This document shows positions 1 to 11,517 of a stretch of DNA of 64,000 nt, one piece after another; the first letter of the stretch is position 1, and each line of letters begins with the position of its first letter. Source of the stretch: Mytilus californianus (Eukaryota > Mollusca > Bivalvia > Mytilida > Mytilidae); NCBI RefSeq assembly GCF_021869535.1, contig NW_026262712.1, positions 99,576,140-99,640,139 on the forward strand. The letters run 5' to 3'. The position numbers were made by a program, and so were the translations under genes. Below the pieces are notes generated by a model. That model did no database searches. It worked only from the letters and a program-made list of their open reading frames with translations, and was not told where the DNA came from.

Positions 1-1127
1 GTGATTGATACAGCAATCCATTGAAAGAAAACAATAGACATTTATTGTTATTTTAAATTCGACGACACGGATATGTTTGCATAATTTCGTGATTAAAAAA
101 TCCATGAAGCTTAATATTTCTGAGAAAATGAAACATAAATTTTACTTTTTGTAATTACAACGGACAAAAGTTCGCCTAGACCACCAAATTGTTCTCTTAT
201 TATTTTTTGTAAACTCGAGCATTTAATAAAAAAAACATTGCCAGTTTGGTTTTTATTTCAAATAAGAACACTCCGTATGCATGAATTCCCACCACTTCTG
301 GTACCCATGTAAAAGTTTCAACTACCAATTGTTTGCATAGTAAAAAATTACTTACATGAGAGTAGATTGCGCAATTTTTTTTCCTTCTGTATATAGAACC
401 AATAAATATAAAAATGAAAGATCCATTTCTATGCTTCAAATATCATTATTTTTAACTAAAGATTTTTGTTTGCATTGAAATGTAAGTTTTGTTTTACACA
501 ATAGTACAAAGTACAAGTGAAGTGATTGGTATGTACTATTTTCACATGGAATCCGTAGTACAGTAAGTAACTACTGGTTTAAAATGACATAACACCAAAA
601 GATGCATTGAAGATTACAATAAGTCTTTTGTTTTGTTTTATTTTTACTCTTTGAAAGTGTCATATAAATAAACTCATATCTTGCCTATTTTCCACTAATA
701 TCGTTAAAATTTAAAGCTCAATGTGTACTGATTGTAATAAAATACTTAATACCTGAAATTCAGTTTCTGACAAGAAGACCATACACTTTCATCAAGACTC
801 TTCCTGCTTTGTTTTTCTTTATATAAAAAGTAATATTGTGCTGTATTCATTATTTTAAAAGAGGAATATTCAAAGTCAAAAGATTGGAGAAAACCATATA
901 TATGTATCAACACTTTGAGAGGGAGTTATTCAATATTCAATAAAAATCTGTCACAAAGTACCAAATATGTCAAGACCAACATCAATAATATATCAAATGA
1001 AGTAGTTTTAGATGTGTTGTTCAGTAAGTATTTTTATTCAAATGATATGCCGAAATAAAGTAAATTTAGAAAAAATGTTTCATATGCTATAAAACTTAAT
1101 ACTGAAACAGTTTTTTAAATATTGCAG
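1..1127. other. 5' flank or first intron of the plus-strand Ig gene
   Basis: AT-rich sequence without a supportable coding region. A signal-peptide exon ending in phase 1 is expected upstream of the Ig exon at 1128. I tested the GTAAG-type donors near 481, 556 and 1023 and none is preceded by a credible Met plus hydrophobic segment in phase 1. The leader exon may therefore lie before the window. Confidence 0.4.
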
Positions 1128-1460
1128 TTGTGATCAGTAGTTGTAGGAATGATATATGTTTTACCTGGAAGGTTACCGTAACAACTTTAACGTTAACCTG
1201 TAAAGTTGATAATTTACACCTGAGCATTTATATTGGTGATCCTAATGGTAAATTACAAGCTGACTGTTTACCACCAAGCCAGCCAAACAATTGTGAACCG
1301 TACTATAAAAATAGCAGTGTAATCCAATATAAATCGACAAATGAAACTGTATTTCAAGTAAATGGTTACATAGATTATAGTGTTAACGGAAATTGGACAT
1401 GTAGGCATGGAACAAGAAAGGAAATTGCTACGGTTGAAGTATCTGTCTTGAGAATAAAGG
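1128..1460 (+). CDS. Ig-domain exon of a putative transmembrane receptor (plus-strand gene, first recognised exon)
   Basis: This 333-bp exon starts after ATTGCAG and ends at AAGG|GTTTGA, in phase 1 at both ends, the usual class for extracellular Ig exons. It encodes about 110 residues with the Ig-like pattern FTWKV, LTCKV (first Cys), a CEPYYKN stretch with extra cysteines, and NGNWTCRHGTRK (second Cys). Several NxS/T sequons suggest glycosylation. It is clearly paralogous to the minus-strand exon at 55411-55749; both share NGNWTCRHGTRK and W-K-V..LTCK. The open frame continues past the donor to a stop at 1663, so intron retention would give a short secreted form, but that extension looks non-coding. 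Ligand unknown. The extracellular receptor role is inferred from the Ig fold plus the downstream membrane exons. Confidence 0.7.
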
Positions 1461-2142
1461 GTTTGATTGTATTTTCAACTAACATTAAGAAAAAAAACAT
1501 TCTTGAGAAAAATTTCAATGATACATGTTTAGCTGCTAGTTATCTTCTTTATCTACCAATGACATGCTTTTTAGACTGTTTAAATTGGTTATATAGTAGT
1601 TGCGTTCATGGTCATTTCTTCACAATAGATACTGTTCACATTTCAAACAAAACTCGGGAATAAAATTCAACCATTTACATTTTAGTTGGGCAATTTAATT
1701 ATAAAACAAAAATTTACGACTGTGGTAGAAAATGCATTTCTACAAAATGAATCCAATACGAAAGCGAATTGAAAGAATTTTCCAAATTTTGGGGCTTTTG
1801 GATGAATGTTTTATCATAATATTATTAAATGGAATAAATATAGATAAGTCTTGACAAACGCCTGTTGGTGTAAGAATCAAAGTGATCGTATCTTGAGTGT
1901 TTACTGTATATGTACCACAACCTAGACAATCTTTGTATTACATTTATCTGGTAACCTGTACATTATACGTGGCATACACACTATTGTACTATATCATAAA
2001 TTATCAAACGATTTTATATATATTGAAATTGTTTATTTTTTCTAAAATGACACATTTCTAGTTTATTATGCTTAAGGCCAATATTTAATACCAGTATTTG
2101 AAAATAAAAAAAACATTGAGCATAGGAATATCTTCTTTTTAG

Positions 2143-2184
2143 GCGAAAATAATGAAACTGCTAAAGATATTTTATGCCAGATTG
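2143..2184 (+). CDS. Short stalk exon, plus-strand Ig gene
   Basis: A 42-bp exon between TTTTTAG and G|GTAAGT, phase 1-1, encoding GENNETAKDILCQI when joined to the Ig exon. It resembles the start of the 66-bp stalk exons of the minus-strand paralog (SETMT/NETAK), so it is probably the membrane-proximal linker. The support is the splice signals and frame continuity with both neighbours. Confidence 0.55.
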
Positions 2185-2619
2185 GTAAGTTTTATGTTTT
2201 GATTAAAAATCTGTGAGTAAACAAACGGGTTTAAACCTTAATTTGTGTATGTTAATGCGTGAATTTTTGATTCCTCTGTTTTTTTTTTTTTTTCTTTTTC
2301 TTTTTTGAATATTTCCAAAGAATCGGCTTGAAATTGGCATGTCAATAGATGCAAATTACATTTGAAAATAATTGTTCACCTATGTTCAATACTCTTAAAA
2401 CCATTTTTAATATATAGATCAAGAGAAAAGTCTATGGGAATCGTAGTAATCCAGAACGGAGAAAGACCGGCTGTGTTAACAGGGTTATGCATCTCACATG
2501 CATGCAAATCTAGAACCGGTAAAAAATTCAAGATAAGAATAGGACAAATCTGTCAAATTCAAATCACACTACTATTCTATAATGATAAGTCATGATTGTT
2601 TTGTTTTTTTTAATCACAG

Positions 2620-2739
2620 ATTTTGATTGTACCAAGTCATCGCTACTGTGGAGTATGATAAGTTATTTTTCTTTCGTGATGATCTGCGTGGTTCTTATAT
2701 CAACAGGTGTACGGATTTGTAGCTTCCGACGTGCGGATG
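2620..2739 (+). CDS. Transmembrane exon 1, plus-strand Ig gene
   Basis: A 120-bp exon after AATCACAG, ending GATG|GTAAAG, phase 1-1. It encodes about 40 residues: a DCTKSS lead, a roughly 20-residue hydrophobic helix (SYFSFVMICVVLISTG) and a basic stop-transfer RICSFRRAD. By the positive-inside rule the Ig domain is outside and the RR end inside. No long ORF shows this exon; it is seen only by joining splice sites. Confidence 0.6.
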
Positions 2740-2979
2740 GTAAAGTTCTATAACTGTAGCTCGGAATATAAATTTTCTGTATTCAAAGATTGGTATATGC
2801 TTGGTCGTCATTAAATGTATCGTCAATGTATATTGATGCAATGATACAACATGATACAATGGTTAATACATAATTTTGAAGGACTTTCATGAGTTTCACC
2901 TTATTTTAGAAGTATGCATGGTGAATGCATGATGTCCAATTATATATGCATACATATTTACAATTTTATCTTCTGACAC

Positions 2980-3139
2980 AATAGAATCATGTGCAAAACA
3001 GTGTAGCCGAGACCATTGATTGGCCCTCTAAAATATCCCATTGACTGGGTCAGATTAGGTGAACGTTCGTCTGTAACGCCCACAACTCACGACGTATTTA
3101 TTATAAACATTTAAACTGTGGGGTTGCCAAAGGGTCTCA
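2980..3139 (+). repeat. Left 160-bp arm of a large inverted repeat
   Basis: From AATAGAATCATG to GGGTCTCA this segment is almost exactly the reverse complement of 5807-5966, also 160 bp, with only scattered mismatches and ends at the same base. The arms enclose 2.67 kb. Either they are the TIRs of a roughly 3.0-kb non-autonomous DNA element lying in the intron between exons 2620-2739 and 6102-6155, or they are two opposite insertions of one short repeat. I see no target duplication outside the arms. Confidence 0.75.
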
Positions 3140-5806
3140 GTATATATACGTACTACAGTGCACAGTATATTATATACATATTTTATTTGCGATCATAAAA
3201 TGTACGAAGTCGTCCATTACTATGTAAATTGGGTCGATTAAAAAAAAAGCTGAATATGTTTCTGTTGCCAAGGGTTTTTCACAAGTATAGTAGTTAGCAG
3301 AAAAGATCATCAAACTATACATTATACTGAACTGCGGCCAAGCTTAGCGAAAGGTCGTGCAACATAATCAGTCAAACAAACTTTATTAGATTAACTCGTT
3401 AAGGAACGACCGTTTTCATTGGTCAATTCAAACCTTCGACCTCACACCTGCGAAAATAGAACACGCGTACTATAAAGCTGAATGGACTGATCAGTATTCA
3501 CGTAGCCGGTCAAGGTCGTTAAAAACTTCCATCGTCATATTCACGTACATGATTGTGTTCTTGATTATCCCATGGCAATTCTAGCTTTTATACATGTGCA
3601 TGAAAATTTTTAAACTTTAATCTTAACAGTCACGTCGAAATATTTAATTCAACTGTCTCCTCTCAATTGGTTCTTGATTAAGGGAGCTACCATTTTATTT
3701 TGATTGGGGGTGGGGGACTTGGATGAAACATTTTGTCCTGCATTTTTTTTAGTTGTTATCTCTGTCCTGTTTTTCTATTTTTCAGTCTGTTAGGTCCTGA
3801 CTATATTTATTAGTTTATCCCGATTTTTTTACATAAATCGTCATCCTGCCTTTTTTTTTGTCAAGTTGCTCACCCTGCCTTATCTTTTATTCAATGGACT
3901 TGATGAATTAACGTTGTACTTGAAATGAAACCGTACTTAACTACAAAAATAACCAAATTACATACTAAAGATATTGCTCGATTTTTATAGTAAATGGGTT
4001 TGTGTTATAAACTGTCACGTTCATTATTCATATTCTTTCATAAGTTTTAGGATAGTGTGATTTGTTTCTGATTTAGTTTACTTGATTTTGAAAAAAAAAT
4101 CCCGAAATTCTAAGTAAATTCAGAACATGTAACCAGCCATGCTTTGTTCAGAGAAAAAATGGAGATGGCAAACCATGGCACAGTGGAAGGAAATGTACTT
4201 TATAAACTCCAGCGATATACTTTCTTAATTTATAATTAACTGTTTTGCTATCCTCGGTTGAAAATTATATATTGTAAATATTTAAATAGTTGCATAGAAA
4301 ACAATCAGTTTTAAACAGTGTGGTTATTCACTAAATGTATTGATAAAAGGTGACTCCATTTTTGTACATACTTTTACAGTAGTCATCCTTAATTTCTTAA
4401 TATTTCGTTTATAAGTTTATCATACATGTATGATTTTGTATTTCATTTTAATACGCACGCATGCCACACTTTACTTTGGCGGATAGTTCAACAATGTTAT
4501 GCAAAGCTCTATTCTTACGGTATGACTGAATTAAAGGATAAATTTTCAACCAATTAAAATCGAAAACAGTACATTTATATAGTTCCTTACAAACTACGAC
4601 ATTTCTCACAAGTATTTATTTATTTTTTAGTTCCACACATGCAAAAATAAAATCTTCGCCGATGAAACATTTCAAACCTTTTTACACCAACATGCCTTCA
4701 CTGAATTCATTTGAATTTCGTGGTGACCATGATAGTACATTGCATAGTACATCTATATTCACGTGCACACATGATACGATCTTTCGGGGACAATTTGCTC
4801 GTTTATGACACGTCATTTCTGAATGACCAAACGCTTAGCTACTTTATTTTCGTTTTATAGCATGAAAACAATAAAAGAGGAATGTGCAACCCATCATAAA
4901 TTTGAAATGGATCAGTATTATGAGATCCTTATTATAAGTAACTACGACATTGTCAGGATAATAACCTAGCGTCAATATGAAAGAAATTAAAGTGGTTCAT
5001 ACATTCATCCGTATAAAAGCGGCACATGTATTTTATTTTATCCTTATATTTTTCATAGTGCGGTACACATGGTACAAGTGCTGCATGCATAAAGAATATT
5101 ACTTAACACAAATTATTAGTATAATATTTCGACCCCACTATTTGAAATTCACAAAATACTTATTTAATTATTTCGACCAAAAATCATTGTTTTTTACGTT
5201 CGTAGTAACGTAGTACATTCCATTGTCGGTCACCTGTGTCAATTCACGTGCACACTACAATTGTTGTTGTATTTAAATCTTTCGGCCAATGAAATGAGAC
5301 GTTACAAGTTGTTTGTTTGTGATACGCCAGAATGTTATCAATGAATTATCAATCGCTAAACTTGACTGTACCTATTCAAAAACGTAAATGCAAATTTCAC
5401 AAGGCTTGATCCAAATAGCCTTTTTACTGTCTAATAACTTGCAAGTACGAAAAAGACAGGAAAGAAGTATATTTTGTCTATATGTTTTGTGTTAGCACAC
5501 TTTTTAAAGTTGATCAAGCATTCGTTCTAAAATAAAATTTTGACCAGATAAAAGTTAAAAGATGACATAATTGGACAACCGCAATTGTTAAATCGCTTTG
5601 ACGTCCGAAAAAAAGATAATAATCAACACATCCATTGTAACTTTTAAAGCCAGTTAAATCCTTTTTGCTGAAAGAACGTCCGATATCATAAAAATTCATT
5701 ATCAAAACATAACAAAAACACAAGTAAAGAACGTTTAAGTATTCAATATAAATCAAAACACAAAGGTTATTCCTGATTAGTTTTTCGAATTATTTTATTT
5801 AGGCGT
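3140..5806. other. Interior of the inverted-repeat element, intronic
   Basis: AT-rich sequence with no transposase, reverse transcriptase or other recognisable domain on either strand. The only longer open frames (such as 4977-5213) have no coding character. A CACGTGCACAC motif occurs near 4760 and 5243. If this is a DNA transposon it is non-autonomous. Confidence 0.4.
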
Positions 5807-5966
5807 TGAGACCCTTTGGTGACCCCACAGTTTAAATGTCTATAATAAATACGTCGTGAGTTGTGGGCGTTACAGACGAACGTTCACTTAATCTGACCCA
5901 GTCAATGGGATATTTTAGAGGGCCAATCAATGGTCTCGGCTACACTGTTTTGCACATGATTCTATT
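5807..5966 (-). repeat. Right 160-bp arm of the large inverted repeat
   Basis: Reverse-complement partner of 2980-3139, running from TGAGACCCTTTGG to GATTCTATT. The arms are equal in length and stop at the same terminal base, which favours true terminal repeats over chance insertions. Confidence 0.75.
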
Positions 5967-6101
5967 AGATGTCGTTTGGTATGCTTAAAACAATTAACAC
6001 GTCCATCCAAGTTCAGAACACTGACAGCAGCTCTGACATATAAGCCTGTATACGTTATATTATTACATGAAATTTGAAGTGATGTGTACATTTTTTTACA
6101 G

Positions 6102-6155
6102 ATATGGTGAATAAACTTATCATAAGGGTCATAAGAAACCAGACTAAACTGTCAG
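6102..6155 (+). CDS. Short basic linker exon, plus-strand Ig gene
   Basis: A 54-bp exon after TTTTTTACAG, ending TCAG|GTGTGT, phase 1-1, encoding DMVNKLIIRVIRNQTKLS. The basic character fits a cytoplasmic loop after the first transmembrane exon. The donor is weaker than its neighbours; the support is phase compatibility and the open frame. Confidence 0.45.
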
Positions 6156-6881
6156 GTGTGTATTATATTATGGAGTGTTTGTAAATCTCCACAAATCGTT
6201 ATACTGAAGTATTCTGAACTGCAATATATAAAGGAAAAAACAGATGGCGGTATAAACACCAATGCGAAGGTAACCAAAATCACAAAAAAAAAAAACAAAA
6301 ACCAAACGAGTTGAATATACGGGTCTCCAACAATAGACAAGGTATCGATTCAACATGTCAAGCTCTAAGCTTAAAAAGAAAGTTTTGAATCAATTTAAAA
6401 GAGCTTACTAAAAAGTGTTTTTGGGGTTTGTTTGTTTCTTTCTTTGTTTGTTCCTTCTTTTGTTTTTCATGTAATTTCTTCCTGTTCTTGGGTTGTTGTT
6501 TCATTAACGTTTCCCATATCCTGTTTATTCATATGTATAAAAAAAAAAGAACAAAGTGTAAAAGTCGTTGAAACAGCAAACCAACACAGCTTGGTTATTA
6601 TCATTGACAACTATGAACTCGTATTTTTTTTTTAAATTTGACTCTTAACGTATCTTAAACTTTCCTATACGGTTAGTGTCTTTTTTGTAGTTACTACTAG
6701 TTCCCAGACATACATAACCAGAGTACGGGATTCAATATATTACGTTATCTCATGTACATCAGGACAAAAGGGAATTTGAAATTGAAATTGACGTAAATAT
6801 CTACAAATTATTTTTTGTTTACTAAAGCATTAACACAATAACAAATATCCATAACTTCGCTTATTTCAATTTAACTTTCAG

Positions 6882-6971
6882 TTTGCAAGAGGATATTTTT
6901 TATCATATTTACTGTGACTTTTTTCTCCCTCGTGGTGTTTTCGAACATGCTGCACCAGAAAAGGTGTCCCT
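6882..6971 (+). CDS. Transmembrane exon 2, plus-strand Ig gene
   Basis: A 90-bp exon between TTAACTTTCAG and CCCT|GTAAGT, phase 1-1. It encodes a basic CKR, a strongly hydrophobic helix (IFFIIFTVTFFSLVVFS) and a polar, basic end (HQKRCP). A strong acceptor and a consensus donor bound it. It gives the protein a second membrane pass, unusual for a single-Ig receptor; alternative use in place of the other hydrophobic exons is possible. Confidence 0.55.
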
Positions 6972-7727
6972 GTAAGTATTTGATATTTTATAATTAATTT
7001 TGGTATACAAAGCATAGTTGAAAATTAGTGAACATGAGTCACCTACAGTAATAATACTAAGCAACGTTAGACCATTCCATGGGAGAATCAAAAATGTTCA
7101 TACAAAAAGGACAAGAATATGACAAAGAAAAGATAAAAGATAAAAGTACAAATAACACCACACAAAACACCAAACGGAAACTAAAAGTTGACTACTATGA
7201 ATACCTTAAAAACTAAAGTAAATTTAAAAGCTTCGAAAAAGAAGGCAATTGTTTGCTTCACTATTGCAATCGTTTATGTAATTCATGACAAACATTTTTC
7301 TGGCAATGCGTAGCATTCGAAGATGTGAAAACAGATTTAGTGATATCAAAGCACCAACATTTACCGCAAGTTTACCATTATAATCTTCAGTATTTTAAAT
7401 TCCACTTGAACAAAACGCATCGTCACTTATCAGTAAAAATTGAAAACCTACGAATGTTAAAACAAAATTATAACATTTACAGCTAAGCATGATATTCGGT
7501 CCTGTTCTTAATTCAAAAATTAAATTTAAAACATTGTGATTACTAATTTTACCTCGATTTTTCTCCATGTACTTTTAAAAAACATTTAGTATAGTGTAAA
7601 TGTAACGGTGAAGCAACAATCAGAATACCAACCAAACCCCTATACATTTTAATGAGATGCGCTGAAACGTTCATTAGTTCTGCTATAGCATAATCATAAG
7701 GACTGATTCAGTTTGTTATCATTTTAG

Positions 7728-7799
7728 TACAATTCGTGTTTGTCTGCCTTGGAGTGATATTTGGAATTATAAACAGTGTTCTTTTTCTGAACAAAGATG
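7728..7799 (+). CDS. Transmembrane exon 3, plus-strand Ig gene
   Basis: A 72-bp exon after TTATCATTTTAG, ending GATG|GTAATT, phase 1-1. It encodes LQFVFVCLGVIFGIINSVLF followed by LNKD, a third hydrophobic segment. Joined to the previous exon, it gives two adjacent membrane spans. Confidence 0.5.
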
Positions 7800-7864
7800 G
7801 TAATTTTTCAAGTATAATATTTACAATATATTTCATAATATTATATATCTAATAACATTCACCG

Positions 7865-8275
7865 TACCAATTTTACTGCATCAGATGCGCATTTCGACAA
7901 CAAATGTCTCTTAAGCGATGCTCGAGGCCAAAGTATTTGAAAAAAAATAAACTTATACAAAAATTGAAACGAGAATGATCAAACCAAAATGCACTTAAAG
8001 TAAAGCCAAATCCGGACAAGAATAAGAGCTTTTGCACTAGGGAGATATATTCCTGATTTTAAATCATTTTCAAAATTTTATAAAAACGAATTTCATTCAA
8101 ACAATATCTGTATTTTCATGCCAGTACCGAAGTACAAACCCTGGGCTGGTGATACTCTTAGAGACTAGTAGTGTACCGGTAGAGGTCTTGACCCAGTAGT
8201 AGTAATAACATTAAAGGCGCCATTTTTGGTGCACCAGACGCGCATTTCGACAATAAAGTTAATTACCAATATCAA
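7865..8275. repeat. Degenerate dispersed mollusc repeat
   Basis: Contains two copies of the motif gcatttcgacaa, at about 7890 (GCATCAGATGCGCATTTCGAC) and 8232 (GCACCAGACGCGCATTTCGAC), which I recognise as a common bivalve dispersed repeat. It lies in the intron between exons 7728-7799 and 8737-8778. No coding potential. Confidence 0.5.
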
Positions 8276-8736
8276 GGCGTGCATTTTGTATAGCTTTTTT
8301 TCTCTTAGATTTTTACCGTTTAATGGAGTTATTTATAAAACAGTCATCTTTCTAAGGTTTCTATTAAATGTTGAGTGATCAATATATGCAATGATTTTTG
8401 GAAGCCCTCTTCATCACAGATGCTATGAAGAATATATATTTATCGTGTCCTATTCTGCATAGCATGCTTGTATATGCAATGATAAATCAGTATTCGCATT
8501 AACTGTTGTTGATGAACTATTATTATTAACATATAATACTCAATTTACATTATAGAAGTAGTAATTTTAAGTAGAAACATATAAGTTTTTTACTACAATA
8601 TTAAAACAGAAGAATCATTGACAACGTATATCCTGCTAAAATCAATCTTTATTGTGTGTTACGTTTTATTGTACTACTAATTACTGATTCTTTCTGAGTG
8701 TTTTTGCTTTTGTCATTACATTTCTCAATCTTACAG

Positions 8737-8778
8737 AAATTACAAACAACATACCAAATCAAGATGAGGAATTTCCAG
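8737..8778 (+). CDS. Short acidic exon, plus-strand Ig gene
   Basis: A 42-bp exon between CAATCTTACAG and CCAG|GTAATT, phase 1-1, encoding EITNNIPNQDEEFP. It is probably part of the tail after the last hydrophobic segment. It is short, so support is limited to the splice sites and phase. Confidence 0.45.
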
Positions 8779-9330
8779 GTAATTTAATTTCGAGAAAGTA
8801 TTACATTATGTTTCAGCTGTGGATTTTTTTTGGAGATCAACTTATGTATTATAACATACTTGTCTTAAATTCTCCGTTGATAAACCTAAAAATTATTAAG
8901 AAATTACGGTTCCAACTCCAGCAGGCAAAGTTGACCTCAGGTGAATGGTTATTCATTTGGGTTTAAGTTTGTGTGCTTCAGATAAAGGTATATCCAAAAA
9001 ACCTCTTCGAGCGCATTAACTTTATAGTCTATCATTTTCTCTTTTTTTTCTCCATTTCTTTTATGTTATATTCATGACGTGAAGTCGTTTGTAATTTTTC
9101 ATAATCTCAACCGAAACCAAATGTTGTCTTTTGATTTTTCAAGTGTCTCACCACGCACGGTGACATATTTGGACGAATACACACACAAACTGTCAAATTC
9201 CTGTCCTGTTTATGAGTTACACTATACATTCTAAGTGGGATAAACAACCTTTCATTTGAGATTGAACAATGATTGCAATATGTTATAATTCACTTTGTTG
9301 TTATTTTATACAACCATGCATCTTTTAAAG

Positions 9331-9380
9331 ATTCACAGAGGCTCAGTCGGAATAATGAAGTAAATGAATCAGACTTGTGA
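9331..9380 (+). CDS. Terminal coding exon, plus-strand Ig gene
   Basis: After TCTTTTAAAG the frame (entered in phase 1) reads DSQRLSRNNEVNESDL and stops at TGA, 9378-9380. The eight exons from 1128 to here add up to 267 codons including the stop with no frame conflict, which is the main support for the model. The tail has no tyrosine signalling motifs, unlike the minus-strand paralog. Confidence 0.45.
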
Positions 9381-10344
9381 TGAAGTTTCGAGTAAGCGCA
9401 CGTGAGTTTATATATTTCCAGTTAACATATTTTTATATTAACTTCCAGTTCAAATATTGGACGGTAAAACTATTTTGTTATCCTGCTATAAAGTATTTGC
9501 TTGTACAATAGAAACAATACACCGAAAGTCCTTTATAAATGGCAATTACATATAGTAGTATTGAAAAACACTCTTTTTTATGTCTATTGTACTCCATTTA
9601 AATTTCAGTTAGTGTTTTAAAATGATCTTGTGGTTTGCTTATTAGCAGGTGAAAATGTATGACTATCAAAGTCTTAATAGAATTTTTCGGAAAAGAAATT
9701 TTCTAGAATTCTAAATCTATCTATTCTTGTCAAGGCCAGTAAACTTTTAAACCTGAGATCCCTGGTAATTGTCAGGGTTCATGTTCCTCAGTTTTCCATG
9801 TAGTGTTGTGTAGATTGCTGTTTGTCTTTTCGCCGCTTTTCGTTTTCTGTCATGGTGTTGTAGGTTCGCGTGGTAAAATATAAAAAAAATGTTGAAATAC
9901 TGTTCCAACACGTTATTTCTCTAGTATGCCTTATTGCCTAATAAAAAGATAATAAGTGTTGCATATTTCCTTCGAAGCCAAACTTTTAAAATATCGATAA
10001 AAACTGTCGCATTGTCCGTTTTGATATTGCTGTGAAAAATGATAAATCTAATCAATATCGGACGACATTGTAAGCAAATCTATTGTTCGAATTAGGAGTA
10101 CGAAAAACATCAATGAACATGATATTAATTTGATAATATGTTATTTGTTAGTATATCATTGTTACAGTATTGTTTCATATACCCTATTCTATTATCATCT
10201 ATTATATGTTACGATTTCAAATTTGTTATGATACGTCCGCTTAATACTAGCCTTGCTTAAAAACACAGTTTTTAATTTGTGAATGTTCGTGCAGTATCTT
10301 TTTACAGACTCTTTAAATCTTCATCTTCATCTTCATCTCGAAGT
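9381..10344. other. 3' flank of the plus-strand Ig gene up to the transposon
   Basis: Probable 3' untranslated and intergenic sequence, AT-rich, with an AATAAA near 9940. A fragment near 9780-9850 (gttttccatgtagtgttgtgtagattgctg) looks repeat-derived. A short (TCATCT)n run sits at about 10321-10337, just before the transposon. No gene seen. Confidence 0.4.
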
Positions 10345-10349
10345 AGCAT
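10345..10349. repeat. Left target-site duplication (AGCAT)
   Basis: AGCAT sits directly outside the left inverted repeat and is repeated in the same orientation at 20253-20257, directly outside the right one. A 5-bp direct repeat exactly at both TIR edges is the expected footprint of transposon insertion. Confidence 0.7.
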
Positions 10350-10424
10350 CACGGGTAGTAACCTCGTCATATCGAGGAGCGTTTAGTACAGTGATTTTGT
10401 TATAGTTTGGTTAAGTTTGACATG
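10350..10424 (+). repeat. Left 75-bp terminal inverted repeat of the 9.9-kb transposon
   Basis: Reverse complement of 20178-20252 with about two mismatches. It contains a perfect small hairpin, CCTCG-TCATAT-CGAGG (about 10361-10376), and ends in a sub-terminal motif copy (TAGTTTGGTTAAGTT). Confidence 0.85.
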
Positions 10425-10766
10425 ACGGTGTTAAGTGTTTTTGATGACAATCAATGCCAAAATGTAAACATTCGGATATTTTGTTAAAGGAACTTCTGAC
10501 CATAAATTCAAGCTGGTAAGTATCTTTGTCTATAGTTAATATGTTAGTACATCAAAATTTGTATCATATAGTTAACAATTTTACACAGAATAGTGCTTGC
10601 GTATGTCAAAATTTAAAAGTTGCTTATTGGTTTATCGTGCATAAAAAAAAGTCATTTGCTTACTGTCTGTTACATCACATACCTCTTTATGATATAAAAC
10701 TCCCGTCAATTATTCCGAAAAATACCTACTTTTGCACACAATTCAAAATTACTGAAAATTCGGAGT

Positions 10767-10825
10767 CATGGTTTGGTTCATTCATGTCATGGTTTAGTTC
10801 ATGTTCGACATGGTTCAGTTATGTT
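10767..10825 (+). promoter_or_regulatory. Left sub-terminal repeat array
   Basis: Three near-tandem copies of CATGGTTTGGTTCAT / CATGGTTTAGTTCAT / CATGGTTCAGTTATG, about 20 bp apart, with a fourth related copy inside the TIR. The same motif occurs in inverted orientation near the right end. Such mirrored arrays usually bind the transposase; here that is inference. Confidence 0.6.
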
Positions 10826-10967
10826 ATTCTTGTCGTGTATGATGAAGAGTAACGATCAAAATAAACAGTCTTTTTACAAATATTGAATTACTTTTTTAAA
10901 AAATCGTTTCATTTGAAATACTAAAGGACATATGAACGCATATATAATGTAGTAATATGTAATACGT

Positions 10968-11490
10968 AGATGCGGTATGATTGCAAATGAGACAACTATC
11001 CACCCGAGACCAAATGACGTGGATGCTAGCAACTATATGTCGCCATAAGGCCTTCAACAATGAGCAAAATACATACCTCTTAGCAAGTTATAAAAGGCTG
11101 CGACAAAATTAAATGTAGAAGAATTCAAATGAGAAAACCAACAGCCTGATTTCTGCAAAACAATAAGCAAAATATGATATACAGTTACAAACGATAGTCA
11201 CTGCATTACAGACACTTAACATGAGACAGAATATAGAGAATATCGCGGAGTTAAACATGTTTGCGGGCACCCCAACCCCTTCTTCGCCTTAACCATGTCA
11301 GACGTGTAATAGTACATCAAAGAAGAAAAAACTGTCAAAATCAGTTGAAAAGGACTCATCAGATCGGTTCAAAGCAAAAACATCAAGTAATATAAACACA
11401 AAATACACAAATACAAAACAGACCTGTAAGTACTGGGATTTACTGGGACCTAGTTTCAAACCAATAACAACTAATAAAAAATCATGAATC
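10968..11490 (-). mobile_element. Penelope-type 3' fragment, degenerate
   Basis: Matches the repeat at 38626-39300 in order and orientation: GATGCGGTATGATTGCAAATGAGACAAC, then ggccttcaacaatgagc, gagttaaacatgtttgcggg, gtcaaaatcagttgaaaa, and the ending ccaataacaactaataa. It lies inside the 9.9-kb transposon, about 30 bp before the YqaJ exon, so it may separate that exon from its original upstream sequence. Confidence 0.7.
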
Positions 11491-11517
11491 CAAGATAGCT
11501 ACTTTTTTAATTTTCAG

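Noticed and set aside
200..439. Minus-strand 79-codon ORF at the window start
   Set aside because: AT-driven composition, no domain, and not in phase with any splice model; treated as chance.
10526..10852. Plus-strand 108-codon ORF just inside the transposon left end
   Set aside because: Its last third is made of the sub-terminal CATGGTTTGGTT repeats and the rest has no protein character.
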